Source of the DNA: Bacteroidota bacterium
GTDB lineage: Bacteria > Bacteroidota > Ignavibacteria > Ignavibacteriales > Melioribacteraceae
Assembly: GCA_023397505.1 (NCBI GenBank)
Contig: JAEWUC010000008.1
Location: 186,001-250,000 of the forward strand
DNA length: 64,000 bases
Reading direction: 5' to 3'
Shown here: positions 35,077 to 44,655 of the stretch, piece after piece
Numbering within the stretch: position 1 is the stretch's first letter
Layout of the letters: every line of letters starts with the position of its first letter
The notes under the pieces: generated by a model
The model's database searches: none
Told to the model about the DNA's origin: nothing
Seen by the model: the letters and a program-made list of their open reading frames with translations, nothing else
Program-made: the position numbers and the translations under genes

Positions 35077-35769
35077 ATGAATATAAAAGTAATAGGTTTC
35101 GATGCAGACGATACACTTTGGGTAAACGAGCCGAACTACCAGGAAGTTGAAAAAAAATACTGCTCTCTTCTTTCGAATTATTTTAATGCGGAGAAAATTT
35201 CGGAAGAACTACTTAAAACTGAAAAGCAAAACATTGAGTTGTACGGTTTCGGCGCTAAAGGTTTTATGCTGTCGTTAATCGAAACGGCATTGCGGGTTTC
35301 TAAAAATAAAGTACCAAACGAAACTATTTCCGAAATTATAAAACTCGGCAAAGAACTTGTTGATATGCCTGTTGAGCTTATAAACGGAGTTGAAGAAGTT
35401 CTAATCTATCTCAGCAAGAAATATAAGTTAATAGTTGCTACAAAGGGCGATCTGCTTGACCAGGAAAGAAAGCTGAGAAAATCCGGTATCGAGAAATATT
35501 TTCATCATGTTGAAATTATGAGTGATAAAAAGGAAGAAAATTATTCAAATCTATTTAAGCATTTGGAAATTGTACCAGAAGAATTCCTGATGGTCGGCAA
35601 CTCGTTTAAGTCGGATATTCTTCCCGTTATTAATCTCGGCGGTTATGGAATTTATATTCCTTATCATGTAACCTGGCAGCATGAAAAAGCCGATGACTCT
35701 ACTATTGGCACTATGGAAAAAGTCAAACAATTAGAAAGTATCGGCGAATTGATGGAGATTCTTAAATGA
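35077..35769 (+). CDS. HAD-superfamily hydrolase (phosphatase)
   Basis: A 230-residue haloacid dehalogenase-fold enzyme. Motif I is DADDTL (nucleophile D and acid/base D two residues later), motif II Thr is in VATKGD, motif III Lys in SDKKEENYSN, and motif IV reads VGNSFKSDI instead of the usual GDSxxND, retaining the second Asp. A helical cap sits between motifs I and II (C1 type), as in small-molecule phosphatases. Its stop overlaps the next start by four bases (ATGA), implying coupled translation with the CAT-like gene. Substrate unknown. Confidence 0.88.
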   Translation: MNIKVIGFDADDTLWVNEPNYQEVEKKYCSLLSNYFNAEKISEELLKTEKQNIELYGFGAKGFMLSLIETALRVSKNKVPNETISEIIKLGKELVDMPVELINGVEEVLIYLSKKYKLIVATKGDLLDQERKLRKSGIEKYFHHVEIMSDKKEENYSNLFKHLEIVPEEFLMVGNSFKSDILPVINLGGYGIYIPYHVTWQHEKADDSTIGTMEKVKQLESIGELMEILK

Positions 35770-36392
35770 AAACAGAAATAAATATTGATACATGGGAACG
35801 AAAAGATCATTTTAATTTTTTCGGAAAATTTACAGAACCCTTTTGGGGAATTTGCACAAATGTTGACTGCACCAATGTGTACTTAAGAGCCAAATCCGAA
35901 GGAGTATCGTTCTACCTTTATTATCTATACTTATCGCTTAAAGCAGCTAACGAAATTGATGAATTTAAATACCGCGTTGAAGATGGAAAACTATTTTGTT
36001 ACGATACTGTTCATGCCGCACCCACAGTAGATAGAGAGGACGGTACTTTTGGATTTGCAATATTTGAGTATAAAAATGCATTGAATGAATTTATAAGTTT
36101 AGCAAAAAAGGAAACTGAAATTGTAAGGACTGAGCATGGATTGAATATTCCGTTGAATGATAATTTGAATGTAATACATTATTCAACAGTGCCTTGGATA
36201 CAATTTACGGGCTTATCCCATGCGCGGCATTTTGGTTTTAATGATTATATACCAAAGATAACATTCGGAAAAATTTACGATGATAATGGGTTAAAAAAGC
36301 TGCCTATCGCAATTCATGTAAACCACGCTTTAGTCGATGGACTTCATGTTGGAAAATATTTGGAGCTGTTCCAAAAGTATTTGAATGAATAA
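35766..36392 (+). CDS. CatA-like (chloramphenicol acetyltransferase family) acyltransferase
   Basis: A 208-residue protein of the CAT fold. The active-site motif H-x-x-x-D-G is present as HVNHALVDGLHVG, with catalytic H187, and the preceding PWIQFTGLSH and FGFNDYIPKITFGKI match the family. Classical chloramphenicol acetyltransferases are about 215-220 residues and form trimers. Family membership is clear. Drug resistance is not: chromosomal members of this family in Bacteroidetes-like bacteria often lack known resistance activity. It overlaps the HAD gene by four bases and PBP1C by eight. Confidence 0.85.
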   Translation: MKTEINIDTWERKDHFNFFGKFTEPFWGICTNVDCTNVYLRAKSEGVSFYLYYLYLSLKAANEIDEFKYRVEDGKLFCYDTVHAAPTVDREDGTFGFAIFEYKNALNEFISLAKKETEIVRTEHGLNIPLNDNLNVIHYSTVPWIQFTGLSHARHFGFNDYIPKITFGKIYDDNGLKKLPIAIHVNHALVDGLHVGKYLELFQKYLNE

Positions 36393-38715
36393 TTTTAAAA
36401 AGAAATTTTATACCTTATCCCGGTTATTCAAATCACGGATTATATTGATTTTAATTTCACTGCTTTTCGTTGTTGTTCTGCTTGATGTAATTTTTCCTAT
36501 CCCGGGATTAAAGCCGTATTCAAAAACAGTTTATGCAAAAGACGGCACACTTCTATCGGCTTATCTTTCCGAAGATGAAAAGTGGCGTATGCGCACTCGG
36601 CTTGATGAAGTCTCGCCGGACTTAAAAAAGGTAATAATAAAAAAAGAAGACGACTGGTTTTACTGGCACTTCGGCGTAAATCCTTTTTCAGTTATCCGGG
36701 CAATGTTTCAAAACATTATTAGCGGAAAAAGAATTTCCGGCGCTTCAACAATAACAATGCAGGTTGCACGGATGCTCGAACCGGCTGACCGTACTTATAT
36801 AAACAAATTTCTTGAAATTCTCCGCGCATTTCAGATTGAATTACACTACAGCAAAGATGAAATTCTTGAAATTTATTTAAGTCACCTGCCGTACGGCGGC
36901 AACATAGAAGGAGTTAAATCGGCATCGTATATTTATTTTAATCGTCCGCCCGATAAACTTAGTTTATCGCAGTCGGTTTTGCTTGCAATCATTCCGAACA
37001 ACCCGAATAAATTTAGATTGGATAAAGATGCGGCAGCGGCAGACAAGGAAAGAAATAAATGGCTGAATATTTTCAAAATGAAGAAGGTGTTTGATTCAAG
37101 AAGTCTTGATGATGCTCTTGATGAACAAGTCGGTTCAAACCGTTACACAATCAATAATGCAGCGCCTCATTTCTGTGGAGTTGTTGCACGGCGTTATAAA
37201 CAAGATCAAATTTATTCATCGCTTGATTTGTCTGTTCAACGTTCTGCCGAGAAAATTCTTTTAAGTTATGTGAACAGAAATAAAACCAAGCAAGTTGGTA
37301 ACGGCGCGGTAATAATTGTTGATAATAAAACTAATTCTGTTGCTGCATATTGCGGGTCGGCTGATTTTTACGATAATTCTTCATCGGGACAGGTAAACGG
37401 AATTGCCGCGCTTCGTTCTCCCGGTTCAACCTTAAAACCGATTTTATATTCACTCGCTTTCGATCTCGGCGAATTGACACCAGAGATGAAACTGCTTGAT
37501 ATTCCAACGGATTTCGGCGGGTACGAGCCGGAAAATTTCGATCTCAAATTCAATGGCTCAGTTACTGCAAAATATGCACTTTCAAATTCATTGAACATTC
37601 CAGCAGTACGGCTTTTGCAAAAAACCGGGATGGATAAATTTATTTCTCTTCTTCAAAAAGGTGGATTTGAAGATATAGCCGATAATAAAAAGTCGTTGGG
37701 ATTATCGTTAATACTCGGCGGCTGCGGCGTGCGCCTCGAGCAGTTAACAAAATTTTTTACTGTCTATTCTCAAAACGGAAAATTATTCCCGTTGAATTAT
37801 TTGAAAGAAGAAAAAATCATAAATGGAAATGGAGTTAGAATATTTTCGGAAGGTGCCGCTTATTTAACCGGGATGATTTTAACGTCAAACGTACGTCCGG
37901 ATTACCCGGCTGAATTTTTGTTTTCATCGCAGCACCCTGTTATTGCGTGGAAAACAGGAACATCGTACGGAAAGCGTGATGCATGGGCAATTGGATTTAA
38001 CCCGGATTTTACAATCGGTGTGTGGATGGGAAATTTTGACGGCAAAGGCTCGCCGGAGTTATCGGGAGCCGAAATGGCGGTGCCGTTATTGTTTGAGCTT
38101 TTTAACTCAATTGATTCCAACCCCCAAAAATTGTGGTTCGATAAACCGAAAGGCATCTATCAACGAGAAGTCTGCAGCGAAACAGGTTTGATTCCTTCCG
38201 AAACTTGTTCCAATAAAGTAGTGGATTATTATATAGAAAACATTTCGCCGAACAAAAAATGCGATCTTTACAAAACATTATATGTAAACGAAGAGGAGAC
38301 AATCCAATACTGCCCCGGTTGTTTGCCGAAAGATGGATATAAAAAAGTCGCTTACCCTTTTTACGATTCCGAGTTAATACTGTGGTTTAAGAAAAATAAA
38401 TTTGCAGTCAAAAGACCCCCGCCGCATAATCCTTTTTGCCAGGTTAAGTTTTCGGGTGACGGCCCCAAAATAATTTCTCCCTCGTCGGATTATGAGTATT
38501 TTATAGAAGAAAATTCAAATCAGCAAATTCTTCTTCAAGCGGCATCAGATCCTTCCGTGAAAACTCATTACTGGTATATTGATGATGTGTTTTATAGAAA
38601 ATCCAAACCCGAAGAAAAATTATTTTTTGATCCGGGTAACGGCAAAATGAAAATTACCTGCCTCGACGATTTGGGTAGGAAAACAACGATTGTGGTAAAT
38701 GTAACTTTTTATTAA
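36385..38715 (+). CDS. pbpC: Penicillin-binding protein 1C
   Basis: A 776-residue bifunctional peptidoglycan synthase. One N-terminal TM helix (~18-38) is followed by the GT51 glycosyltransferase with Glu in KKEDDWFYWHFGVNP and GASTITMQVARML, then the transpeptidase with S348 in SPGSTLKP, SNSLN and KTGTSYGKRDAW. The last ~90 residues form the BiPBP_C domain that marks PBP1C. It polymerises and cross-links murein and is thought to repair damaged wall, functionally linked to alpha-2-macroglobulin, whose gene is about 7 kb upstream. Its start overlaps the CAT-like gene by eight bases. Confidence 0.95.
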   Translation: MNNFKKKFYTLSRLFKSRIILILISLLFVVVLLDVIFPIPGLKPYSKTVYAKDGTLLSAYLSEDEKWRMRTRLDEVSPDLKKVIIKKEDDWFYWHFGVNPFSVIRAMFQNIISGKRISGASTITMQVARMLEPADRTYINKFLEILRAFQIELHYSKDEILEIYLSHLPYGGNIEGVKSASYIYFNRPPDKLSLSQSVLLAIIPNNPNKFRLDKDAAAADKERNKWLNIFKMKKVFDSRSLDDALDEQVGSNRYTINNAAPHFCGVVARRYKQDQIYSSLDLSVQRSAEKILLSYVNRNKTKQVGNGAVIIVDNKTNSVAAYCGSADFYDNSSSGQVNGIAALRSPGSTLKPILYSLAFDLGELTPEMKLLDIPTDFGGYEPENFDLKFNGSVTAKYALSNSLNIPAVRLLQKTGMDKFISLLQKGGFEDIADNKKSLGLSLILGGCGVRLEQLTKFFTVYSQNGKLFPLNYLKEEKIINGNGVRIFSEGAAYLTGMILTSNVRPDYPAEFLFSSQHPVIAWKTGTSYGKRDAWAIGFNPDFTIGVWMGNFDGKGSPELSGAEMAVPLLFELFNSIDSNPQKLWFDKPKGIYQREVCSETGLIPSETCSNKVVDYYIENISPNKKCDLYKTLYVNEEETIQYCPGCLPKDGYKKVAYPFYDSELILWFKKNKFAVKRPPPHNPFCQVKFSGDGPKIISPSSDYEYFIEENSNQQILLQAASDPSVKTHYWYIDDVFYRKSKPEEKLFFDPGNGKMKITCLDDLGRKTTIVVNVTFY

Positions 38716-38829
38716 TTATATCTTAGGCATTCTCAAGTTCACTTGTAAAAAACAGAATATACATTTACTACAGAAATAACTTTGTGTAGTTTTAAGAAAC
38801 CGATTAATAAATTTACACGCGAGGCAGGT

Positions 38830-40959
38830 ATGATACGTTTCCTATTTATTTTTATGATGATTTTTTGTTTCGCCACTTTTGCGCAATCAATTAATTCGCC
38901 CAACAATAAACTTAGACTTAATTTCCAACTCCGTTCTAACGGAATCCCTTCCTACGAATTACTTTTTAGAGATAATCATATAGTTAAAACAAGTAGATTG
39001 GGAATAGAACTAAAAAACCAGGATTCATTCATAAATGATTTTTCGGTTGTAAAGATAGATTCGTCTGCATTTGACGAAACATGGCAGCCGGTGTGGGGCG
39101 AAGTAAAAAGCATTCGCAATAATTACAATGAGCTTTGCGTTACCTTAAAGAACAAAGAAAGAGTAATGATCATTCGTTTCCGGTTGTTTGATGACGGTCT
39201 CGGCTTTAGGTATGAATTTCCACGACAGAATAGTCTTTCATACTTCATAGTTGCAAACGAATTGACAGAATTTAATTTAACAGGCGATCACAAAACGTTT
39301 TGGATACCCGGCGATTTCGATTCGAACGAATATTTTTACACTCAAAGCAAACTGAGTGAAATAGATGCTTCGATCGGGAAAGAAATTCATGAAATATCAA
39401 CGAGAACTTTGCCCGGGGCAAATGTTGTGCAAACTCCTTTGATGATGAAAACCGGCAATGGAATTTATATCAACATACACGAAGCCGCTCTTGTTGATTA
39501 CCCGGCAATGAATTTATCAGTAAACAAGAATACTTTTTCTTTATCATCATTGCTTGTGCCCGATGCTCTGGGCAACAAAGCATATTTGCAAACACCGTGT
39601 AAAACGCCTTGGCGCACAGTAATTGTAAGCGATAAAGCAGAAGATATTCTTGCATCAAAAACAATTCTCAATTTGAATGAACCCTCGAAGATTGAAAATA
39701 CCGAATGGATAAAACCAACAAAATATATCGGTATTTGGTGGGGGATGCATGTTGGAACAGCATCATGGAATTACGCCGACGAAGGAAATTTAAAACTCGC
39801 CCAAACAGACTGGAACAGTTTAAAGCCCAACGGAAAACACGGAGCTACGACTGAGAATACAAAACGTTTTATTGATTTTGCAGCGCTGCATGGTTTTGAC
39901 GGTGTACTTGTAGAAGGATGGAATGTCGGCTGGGAAGATTGGGCGGGTCAATGGAAAGAAGAAGTTTTTGATTTTGTAACACCATACCCGGATTTTGATG
40001 TTGAAGCTTTGCAGAAGTACGCTGAAGAAAAAAAAGTTAAACTAATTATGCATCATGAAACTTCCGCCTCTGTTACTAATTATGAAAGAAGAATGGATGA
40101 TGCTTTTAAATTCATGAAGAAGCATGGATACGACGCAGTGAAAACAGGTTATGTCGGCAGAATAATTCCGCGCGGCGAACATCACGATGGTCAATGGATG
40201 ATAAACCATTACGTCCGCGTAGCCGAAAAAACTGCAGGGTATAAAATAATGTTAAACGCGCATGAACCTGTACGTCCTACGGGTTTGCACAGGACATATC
40301 CAAACTGGCTTGCTTGCGAAGCGGCAAGAGGAAATGAATTTAACGCATGGAGCCGCGGCAACCCGCCCGAACACGAAACAATTCTTCCGTTTACAAGATT
40401 GATGGGCGGACCAATGGATTATACGCCGGGAATTTTCCAGATTAAAATGAATTATTACGACCCGAATAAGAAAGAGCAGGTTCACACAACACTTGCAAAA
40501 CAATTGGCTCTTTATGTTACAATGTATAGTCCTTTGCAAATGGCGGCGGATTTGCCGGAGAATTACGAAAGATTTTTAGATGCTTTTCAATTTATAAAAG
40601 ATGTTGCGGTTGATTGGGACGATACCCGAATAATTTCTGCAGAACCAGGCGATTATATTACACTAGCACGCAAAGCAAAAGTAAAGGATGAATGGTTTAT
40701 TGGTTCAATAACAGATGAAAATAAAAGAGAAGAAAATGTTGTTCTCAATTTCCTTGATAATAATAAACTATATCTAGCGGCCGTTTATTCGGATGCCGAT
40801 GATGCACACTGGGAAAGTAACCCGATGGCATATTCGGTAAAACATTATATTGTTGACAGCAAAACAACACTGAAATTAAAACTTGCAGAAGGCGGCGGTG
40901 CAGCCGTTAGTTTAAGAAAAGCTTCGTCGGATGATCTTAACAAATACGATAAATATTAA
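38830..40959 (+). CDS. Glycoside hydrolase family 97, SusB-type alpha-glucosidase
   Basis: About 709 residues, secreted. ATG 38830 is chosen because it opens a clean signal peptide (MIRFLFIFMMIFCFATFAQS) behind GAGG; an in-frame TTG at 38782 gives no signal peptide at the terminus. An N-terminal beta-super-sandwich precedes a TIM barrel and a C-terminal beta-sandwich. The barrel reads DAVKTGYVGRI where retaining GH97 enzymes have VKVDF, so the nucleophile Asp is replaced as in inverting SusB. Glutamates in MHHETSAS and LNAHEPVRPTGLH match the SusB base residues. It should release glucose from alpha-glucans in the periplasm. Confidence 0.92.
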   Translation: MIRFLFIFMMIFCFATFAQSINSPNNKLRLNFQLRSNGIPSYELLFRDNHIVKTSRLGIELKNQDSFINDFSVVKIDSSAFDETWQPVWGEVKSIRNNYNELCVTLKNKERVMIIRFRLFDDGLGFRYEFPRQNSLSYFIVANELTEFNLTGDHKTFWIPGDFDSNEYFYTQSKLSEIDASIGKEIHEISTRTLPGANVVQTPLMMKTGNGIYINIHEAALVDYPAMNLSVNKNTFSLSSLLVPDALGNKAYLQTPCKTPWRTVIVSDKAEDILASKTILNLNEPSKIENTEWIKPTKYIGIWWGMHVGTASWNYADEGNLKLAQTDWNSLKPNGKHGATTENTKRFIDFAALHGFDGVLVEGWNVGWEDWAGQWKEEVFDFVTPYPDFDVEALQKYAEEKKVKLIMHHETSASVTNYERRMDDAFKFMKKHGYDAVKTGYVGRIIPRGEHHDGQWMINHYVRVAEKTAGYKIMLNAHEPVRPTGLHRTYPNWLACEAARGNEFNAWSRGNPPEHETILPFTRLMGGPMDYTPGIFQIKMNYYDPNKKEQVHTTLAKQLALYVTMYSPLQMAADLPENYERFLDAFQFIKDVAVDWDDTRIISAEPGDYITLARKAKVKDEWFIGSITDENKREENVVLNFLDNNKLYLAAVYSDADDAHWESNPMAYSVKHYIVDSKTTLKLKLAEGGGAAVSLRKASSDDLNKYDKY

Positions 40960-42089
40960 TGAAAGAATTTTTTGAAACAATATTTTTGCTTGCATCTATT
41001 CAGGGCATACTGCTTTCAATAGCATTGTTTTTCAGAAAGCAGAATCATTCGGCAAATATTTTTCTTTCTATTGTAATATTTGCATTGTCGTTAGAGCTTT
41101 TAACTTCGGTATATTACTCGAAGGGATGGCACATATCAAACATTCACTTCTCGGGAGTAACGTATCCGGTTGCATTAACATACGGACCGCTATTTTATTT
41201 ATACGTTAGATTCTTAACGAAGGCAACTGAACGCTTTTATTTAAAAGACATGATTCATTTTCTTCCGATAGCAATTGTATACTTGATTATGCTACCCGTT
41301 TTTTTCTATCCCGCAAATGAAAAACTTGCTTTTGTTGAACTGATGATGTCTAACAAACAACCGTTTATTTATGATGTTGTCGAGACATTTATTCCGGTTC
41401 AAGGAGTAATATATACAATTGCAGTTGCCGGCTTAGTTTTGAAATACAACAAACAAATAAAGGAGAGTTTTTCTAATATTGAAAAAATAAATCTTGATTG
41501 GCTTAAATACTTAACGTTCGGAATGATATTCTGCTGGTCAACCGTAGCAATTTCACATGTAGCGGATTTTTTTGTCGATGCAAACCAAGGTTTTGGAATA
41601 GTTCTTCATACGGCAATTTCGATAATAATCTATTCGGTAGGGTACTTAAATTTAAGTCAGCCGGAAATATTTATGAAGCCCAAGGAAACAATAGTCAAAG
41701 ATGAAACACCAATAAAATATAAGAAAAGCGGTCTTGATGATTCGTCGGCAAAAGAAATTAAACAGAAATTGATTGATGTTATGGAAAAGCAAAAGCCGTT
41801 TCTTGATGGCGACTTAACATTGAACAAACTCTCGGAAATGCTTTCAGTTTCGAATCATCATTTATCCGAAGTGATTAATTCGGAGATAGGAAAATCATAT
41901 TATGATTTTACAAATGAATACCGGGTGGAAGAATTCATAAAAAAACTTAAAGATCCTTCCACCGCAAATTACAGTTTGATAAGCATTGCGTTCGACTCGG
42001 GTTTCAAATCCAAAACATCATTCAACAATATTTTTAAAAAACACACAGGCAAAACTCCGTCGGAATATAAGTCTTCAATCATTTCATAA
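40959..42089 (+). CDS. AraC-family regulator with N-terminal multi-helix membrane domain
   Basis: A 376-residue protein. Residues ~1-240 hold seven or so hydrophobic helices (first about LASIQGILLSIALFF, last about TAISIIIYSVGYLNL). A linker leads to a C-terminal AraC helix-turn-helix at ~275-375, with LTLNKLSEMLSVSNHHLSEV and SLISIAFDSGFKSKTSFNNI. Such proteins bind DNA while anchored in the inner membrane. The ATG overlaps the stop of the GH97 gene (TAATG), so the two are co-expressed and it may regulate alpha-glucan use. The inducer is unknown. Confidence 0.88.
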   Translation: MKEFFETIFLLASIQGILLSIALFFRKQNHSANIFLSIVIFALSLELLTSVYYSKGWHISNIHFSGVTYPVALTYGPLFYLYVRFLTKATERFYLKDMIHFLPIAIVYLIMLPVFFYPANEKLAFVELMMSNKQPFIYDVVETFIPVQGVIYTIAVAGLVLKYNKQIKESFSNIEKINLDWLKYLTFGMIFCWSTVAISHVADFFVDANQGFGIVLHTAISIIIYSVGYLNLSQPEIFMKPKETIVKDETPIKYKKSGLDDSSAKEIKQKLIDVMEKQKPFLDGDLTLNKLSEMLSVSNHHLSEVINSEIGKSYYDFTNEYRVEEFIKKLKDPSTANYSLISIAFDSGFKSKTSFNNIFKKHTGKTPSEYKSSIIS

Positions 42090-42166
42090 ATACTTAAATA
42101 CAAACCAAACTATTAAAATTATTATTGCCGCGGCACTAACGGCCAAAGCAATTTTCTCCTTCATAA

Positions 42167-44467
42167 CTAAAACTCGTATTCAATTCCAAACACGGGGAGT
42201 ATGCCCCACATTTTTTCTTCATCTTGCTTGTTGTCAATTTCATTCCATGAATAAGCTGCAATATTATTGCGCGCGTATGCATTCCACACGCTTAAATAAA
42301 CAATGAGTGTTGACGACGAAAAGTGAAAACGTTTGTCCGCCCTAATATTCAACGAATGAAAATCGGGCAGCCGTGAGCTATTAACTTTAGTTTCGTCAAA
42401 AACCCCTTTGTTTGCGGCTTGTGATGCTGAGATATCAAACGGCGTGTACGGCGCTCCGCCCGCATAAAGCCAGCGTGCGCTGAATTCCCAATTTTCATTC
42501 GGTTTGTAACCGCCTTCGAGAGCAAATGTAAAACGGTTGTCGTAAACACGGTTGTACCATTTTTCGTCAAAGCCCTTGTACTTTGCCTTTGAATATGACG
42601 CTGCGATCAAGCCGTAAAAATCTTCTGCCAATTTTTTCTGGACAGTGATTTCAATTCCCTTGCTGTTTGCCTTGCCCGCGCTTAGAAGCGTTTCATGTGT
42701 TAAGAATAAAGTTTCAATAACAGCCTGGTCGAACACGAAAAGATTTTGCTGTGCCGGGTCCATCGGAAAATCGGAATAATCTTTATTGTATAGTTCAATT
42801 GTAAGTTTAGTGGATTCGGTTAATAGATGATTTAACCCAATAACATAATGCTGCGCTTTCGGATTACTTAAATTCTTAAACTCATTTTTTTGTGCAGCAA
42901 GAACCCATGGAATGTTTTGATAGAAAACTCCAAAAGTACCGGTTATGTCTGTTACCTCGTTTATTTTATAAGTGAGAGAAAAACGAGGAGAAATATTTGT
43001 TGTTTTATTGAAGCTATAGTAATCAAGCCGCACACCCGGATTAAATATTATTTTTGAAAACAAGTCCCAAGTTATATTCGCAAAAATTCCGGCTTTATTT
43101 GTATTGATGTTCTTATTCAACATAAGTGAACTTGTTGCCCCGCCGAATACGTCCTGGTAATCGTTATAAAACATGCTGTATTTGTTGTCGATGAGTCGCG
43201 CATCAAAACCGAATTCAAACTTAAAGCGAGGGTCGATAAAAACATGATTTGTGTTCCTGAATTTGTATTCTACTTCTGTTGAATTGTTGTCGAGCAAAAG
43301 TTTTGCATCCTTTGTTTGAAAAAACAACCCGTTTGTTTTTGAATACGTTTGCGAAATTGAAGTGTTTGAATAACCGCTTTTTCCCCATAGGTACATCCAA
43401 TTTACTCCGGCGGTGTTTGAGTAATATTTGTAATCGGTGTAAACATTGTTTTTGTTTTCGCGTGCGTCTTCCTGATTCATCTTCTGATTGTCGTAAGAAA
43501 AAACGTTTACAAAAGATATTTTATGTTTATCCGATAGATCATAAACAACTTTTCCCTGGACGTCGCTGTAAAGAGGAAGACCGACATTTTCGCCCATGAA
43601 ATCAAGTATTAAATCGAGGTAGCTTCTTCGCGCCGAAATGACAAATGAACCCCTGCCGCCGTCAATCGGTCCTTCAACGACTCCGCCGAAACCCTGCAGA
43701 CTTAAATCTGCCTGAACATCATAAGTTGTTCTATTTCCTTCGCGGTATTTCAATTCCATAACTGATGAAAGTTTGTCGCCGTAGTTTGAAGCGAATCCGC
43801 CGCTGTAAAAATTTACATTGTCAATCAAATCAACATTTATTATTCCTATCGGTCCCTCGGTTGAACCTTGAACCGGGAAATGATTAATGTTCGGTATCTC
43901 GATGTTGTCGAGGAAGAAGCCGTTTTCAACAGGACTCCCGCCGCGAACAATTAATGAATTTTTCGTGTCGTTTATTTTTGCAAGCGAAGGAAGACCAAAA
44001 ATAATCCTGCTTACATCTCCGCCGGAACCGGGGGCTCTTCTTATTTCCTCGGAAGAAAATGAAACCGCGCTTAATTTTTGTGATTCGGTATTGTTGAAGT
44101 ATCCCGCCGTTACCTCAACATCTTTGATGTTAATTGAAACCGGTTTCATTTCAACATTTACATAAGTTATTCTTTCCGTACGAACAATTACATCGGTTGT
44201 TGTGTTTTTTTGGTAGCCGATGTACGAAAACACGATAGAATAATTTCCAATGCCTATTTTTGAAAATTCGTACAAGCCGCTTTCATCTGTTGTTGTGCCT
44301 GAACCGGTCTCCGTGATAAAAATATTAACCCCGATTAGCGGCTGTTTTGTTTCGGTATCGATAACTTTACCTTTAATTGTACCTTTTAAAGTACTCTGCC
44401 CGAATGAAAAAGTACATGTAAGAAAAAATAAAACGAGAATTAATAATGATTGATTTTTTTTCTTCAA
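42167..44467 (-). CDS. TonB-dependent outer-membrane receptor with carboxypeptidase-regulatory-like domain
   Basis: About 766 residues. The open frame reaches 44539, but the signal peptide (NQSLLILVLFFLTCTFSFGQ) starts further in; a TTG at 44467 preceded by GGAGA five bases upstream is the most likely start. Domains: carboxypeptidase-D-regulatory-like (~25-115, IKGKVIDTETKQPLIGVNIF), plug (~125-230, SLIVRGGSPVENGFFLDNIEI), then a 22-strand-type barrel ending in a terminal Phe (GIEYEF). It would import a large substrate using TonB energy. No SusD-like partner is adjacent, so a glycan role is uncertain; metal chelates or peptides are possible. Confidence 0.9.
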   Translation of the reverse strand: MKKKNQSLLILVLFFLTCTFSFGQSTLKGTIKGKVIDTETKQPLIGVNIFITETGSGTTTDESGLYEFSKIGIGNYSIVFSYIGYQKNTTTDVIVRTERITYVNVEMKPVSINIKDVEVTAGYFNNTESQKLSAVSFSSEEIRRAPGSGGDVSRIIFGLPSLAKINDTKNSLIVRGGSPVENGFFLDNIEIPNINHFPVQGSTEGPIGIINVDLIDNVNFYSGGFASNYGDKLSSVMELKYREGNRTTYDVQADLSLQGFGGVVEGPIDGGRGSFVISARRSYLDLILDFMGENVGLPLYSDVQGKVVYDLSDKHKISFVNVFSYDNQKMNQEDARENKNNVYTDYKYYSNTAGVNWMYLWGKSGYSNTSISQTYSKTNGLFFQTKDAKLLLDNNSTEVEYKFRNTNHVFIDPRFKFEFGFDARLIDNKYSMFYNDYQDVFGGATSSLMLNKNINTNKAGIFANITWDLFSKIIFNPGVRLDYYSFNKTTNISPRFSLTYKINEVTDITGTFGVFYQNIPWVLAAQKNEFKNLSNPKAQHYVIGLNHLLTESTKLTIELYNKDYSDFPMDPAQQNLFVFDQAVIETLFLTHETLLSAGKANSKGIEITVQKKLAEDFYGLIAASYSKAKYKGFDEKWYNRVYDNRFTFALEGGYKPNENWEFSARWLYAGGAPYTPFDISASQAANKGVFDETKVNSSRLPDFHSLNIRADKRFHFSSSTLIVYLSVWNAYARNNIAAYSWNEIDNKQDEEKMWGILPVFGIEYEF

Positions 44468-44655
44468 CGTTGTCTCCACAATTGTTTTTTGTTCGTCGCA
44501 AATAAACAATTTGAAATAAGCAGATTCGCTTTTGCCCATCGGAAAGCACTCAAAAACCGGTTCAATCCGATAAGTTCGAACATAATTTGTAAATTAATTT
44601 TCGATAAACCGCCGATTCTTATATATATTTAACCGGGAAACCGGAAATTTTTTTA

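Noticed and set aside
35766..36392. Chloramphenicol resistance gene
   Set aside because: Family fold and active site agree, but context and chromosomal position do not support resistance; named only as CatA-like.
42167..44539. SusC/SusD-type glycan uptake pair
   Set aside because: The receiver-side TonB receptor has no SusD homologue on either side, so a SusC assignment is not supported.
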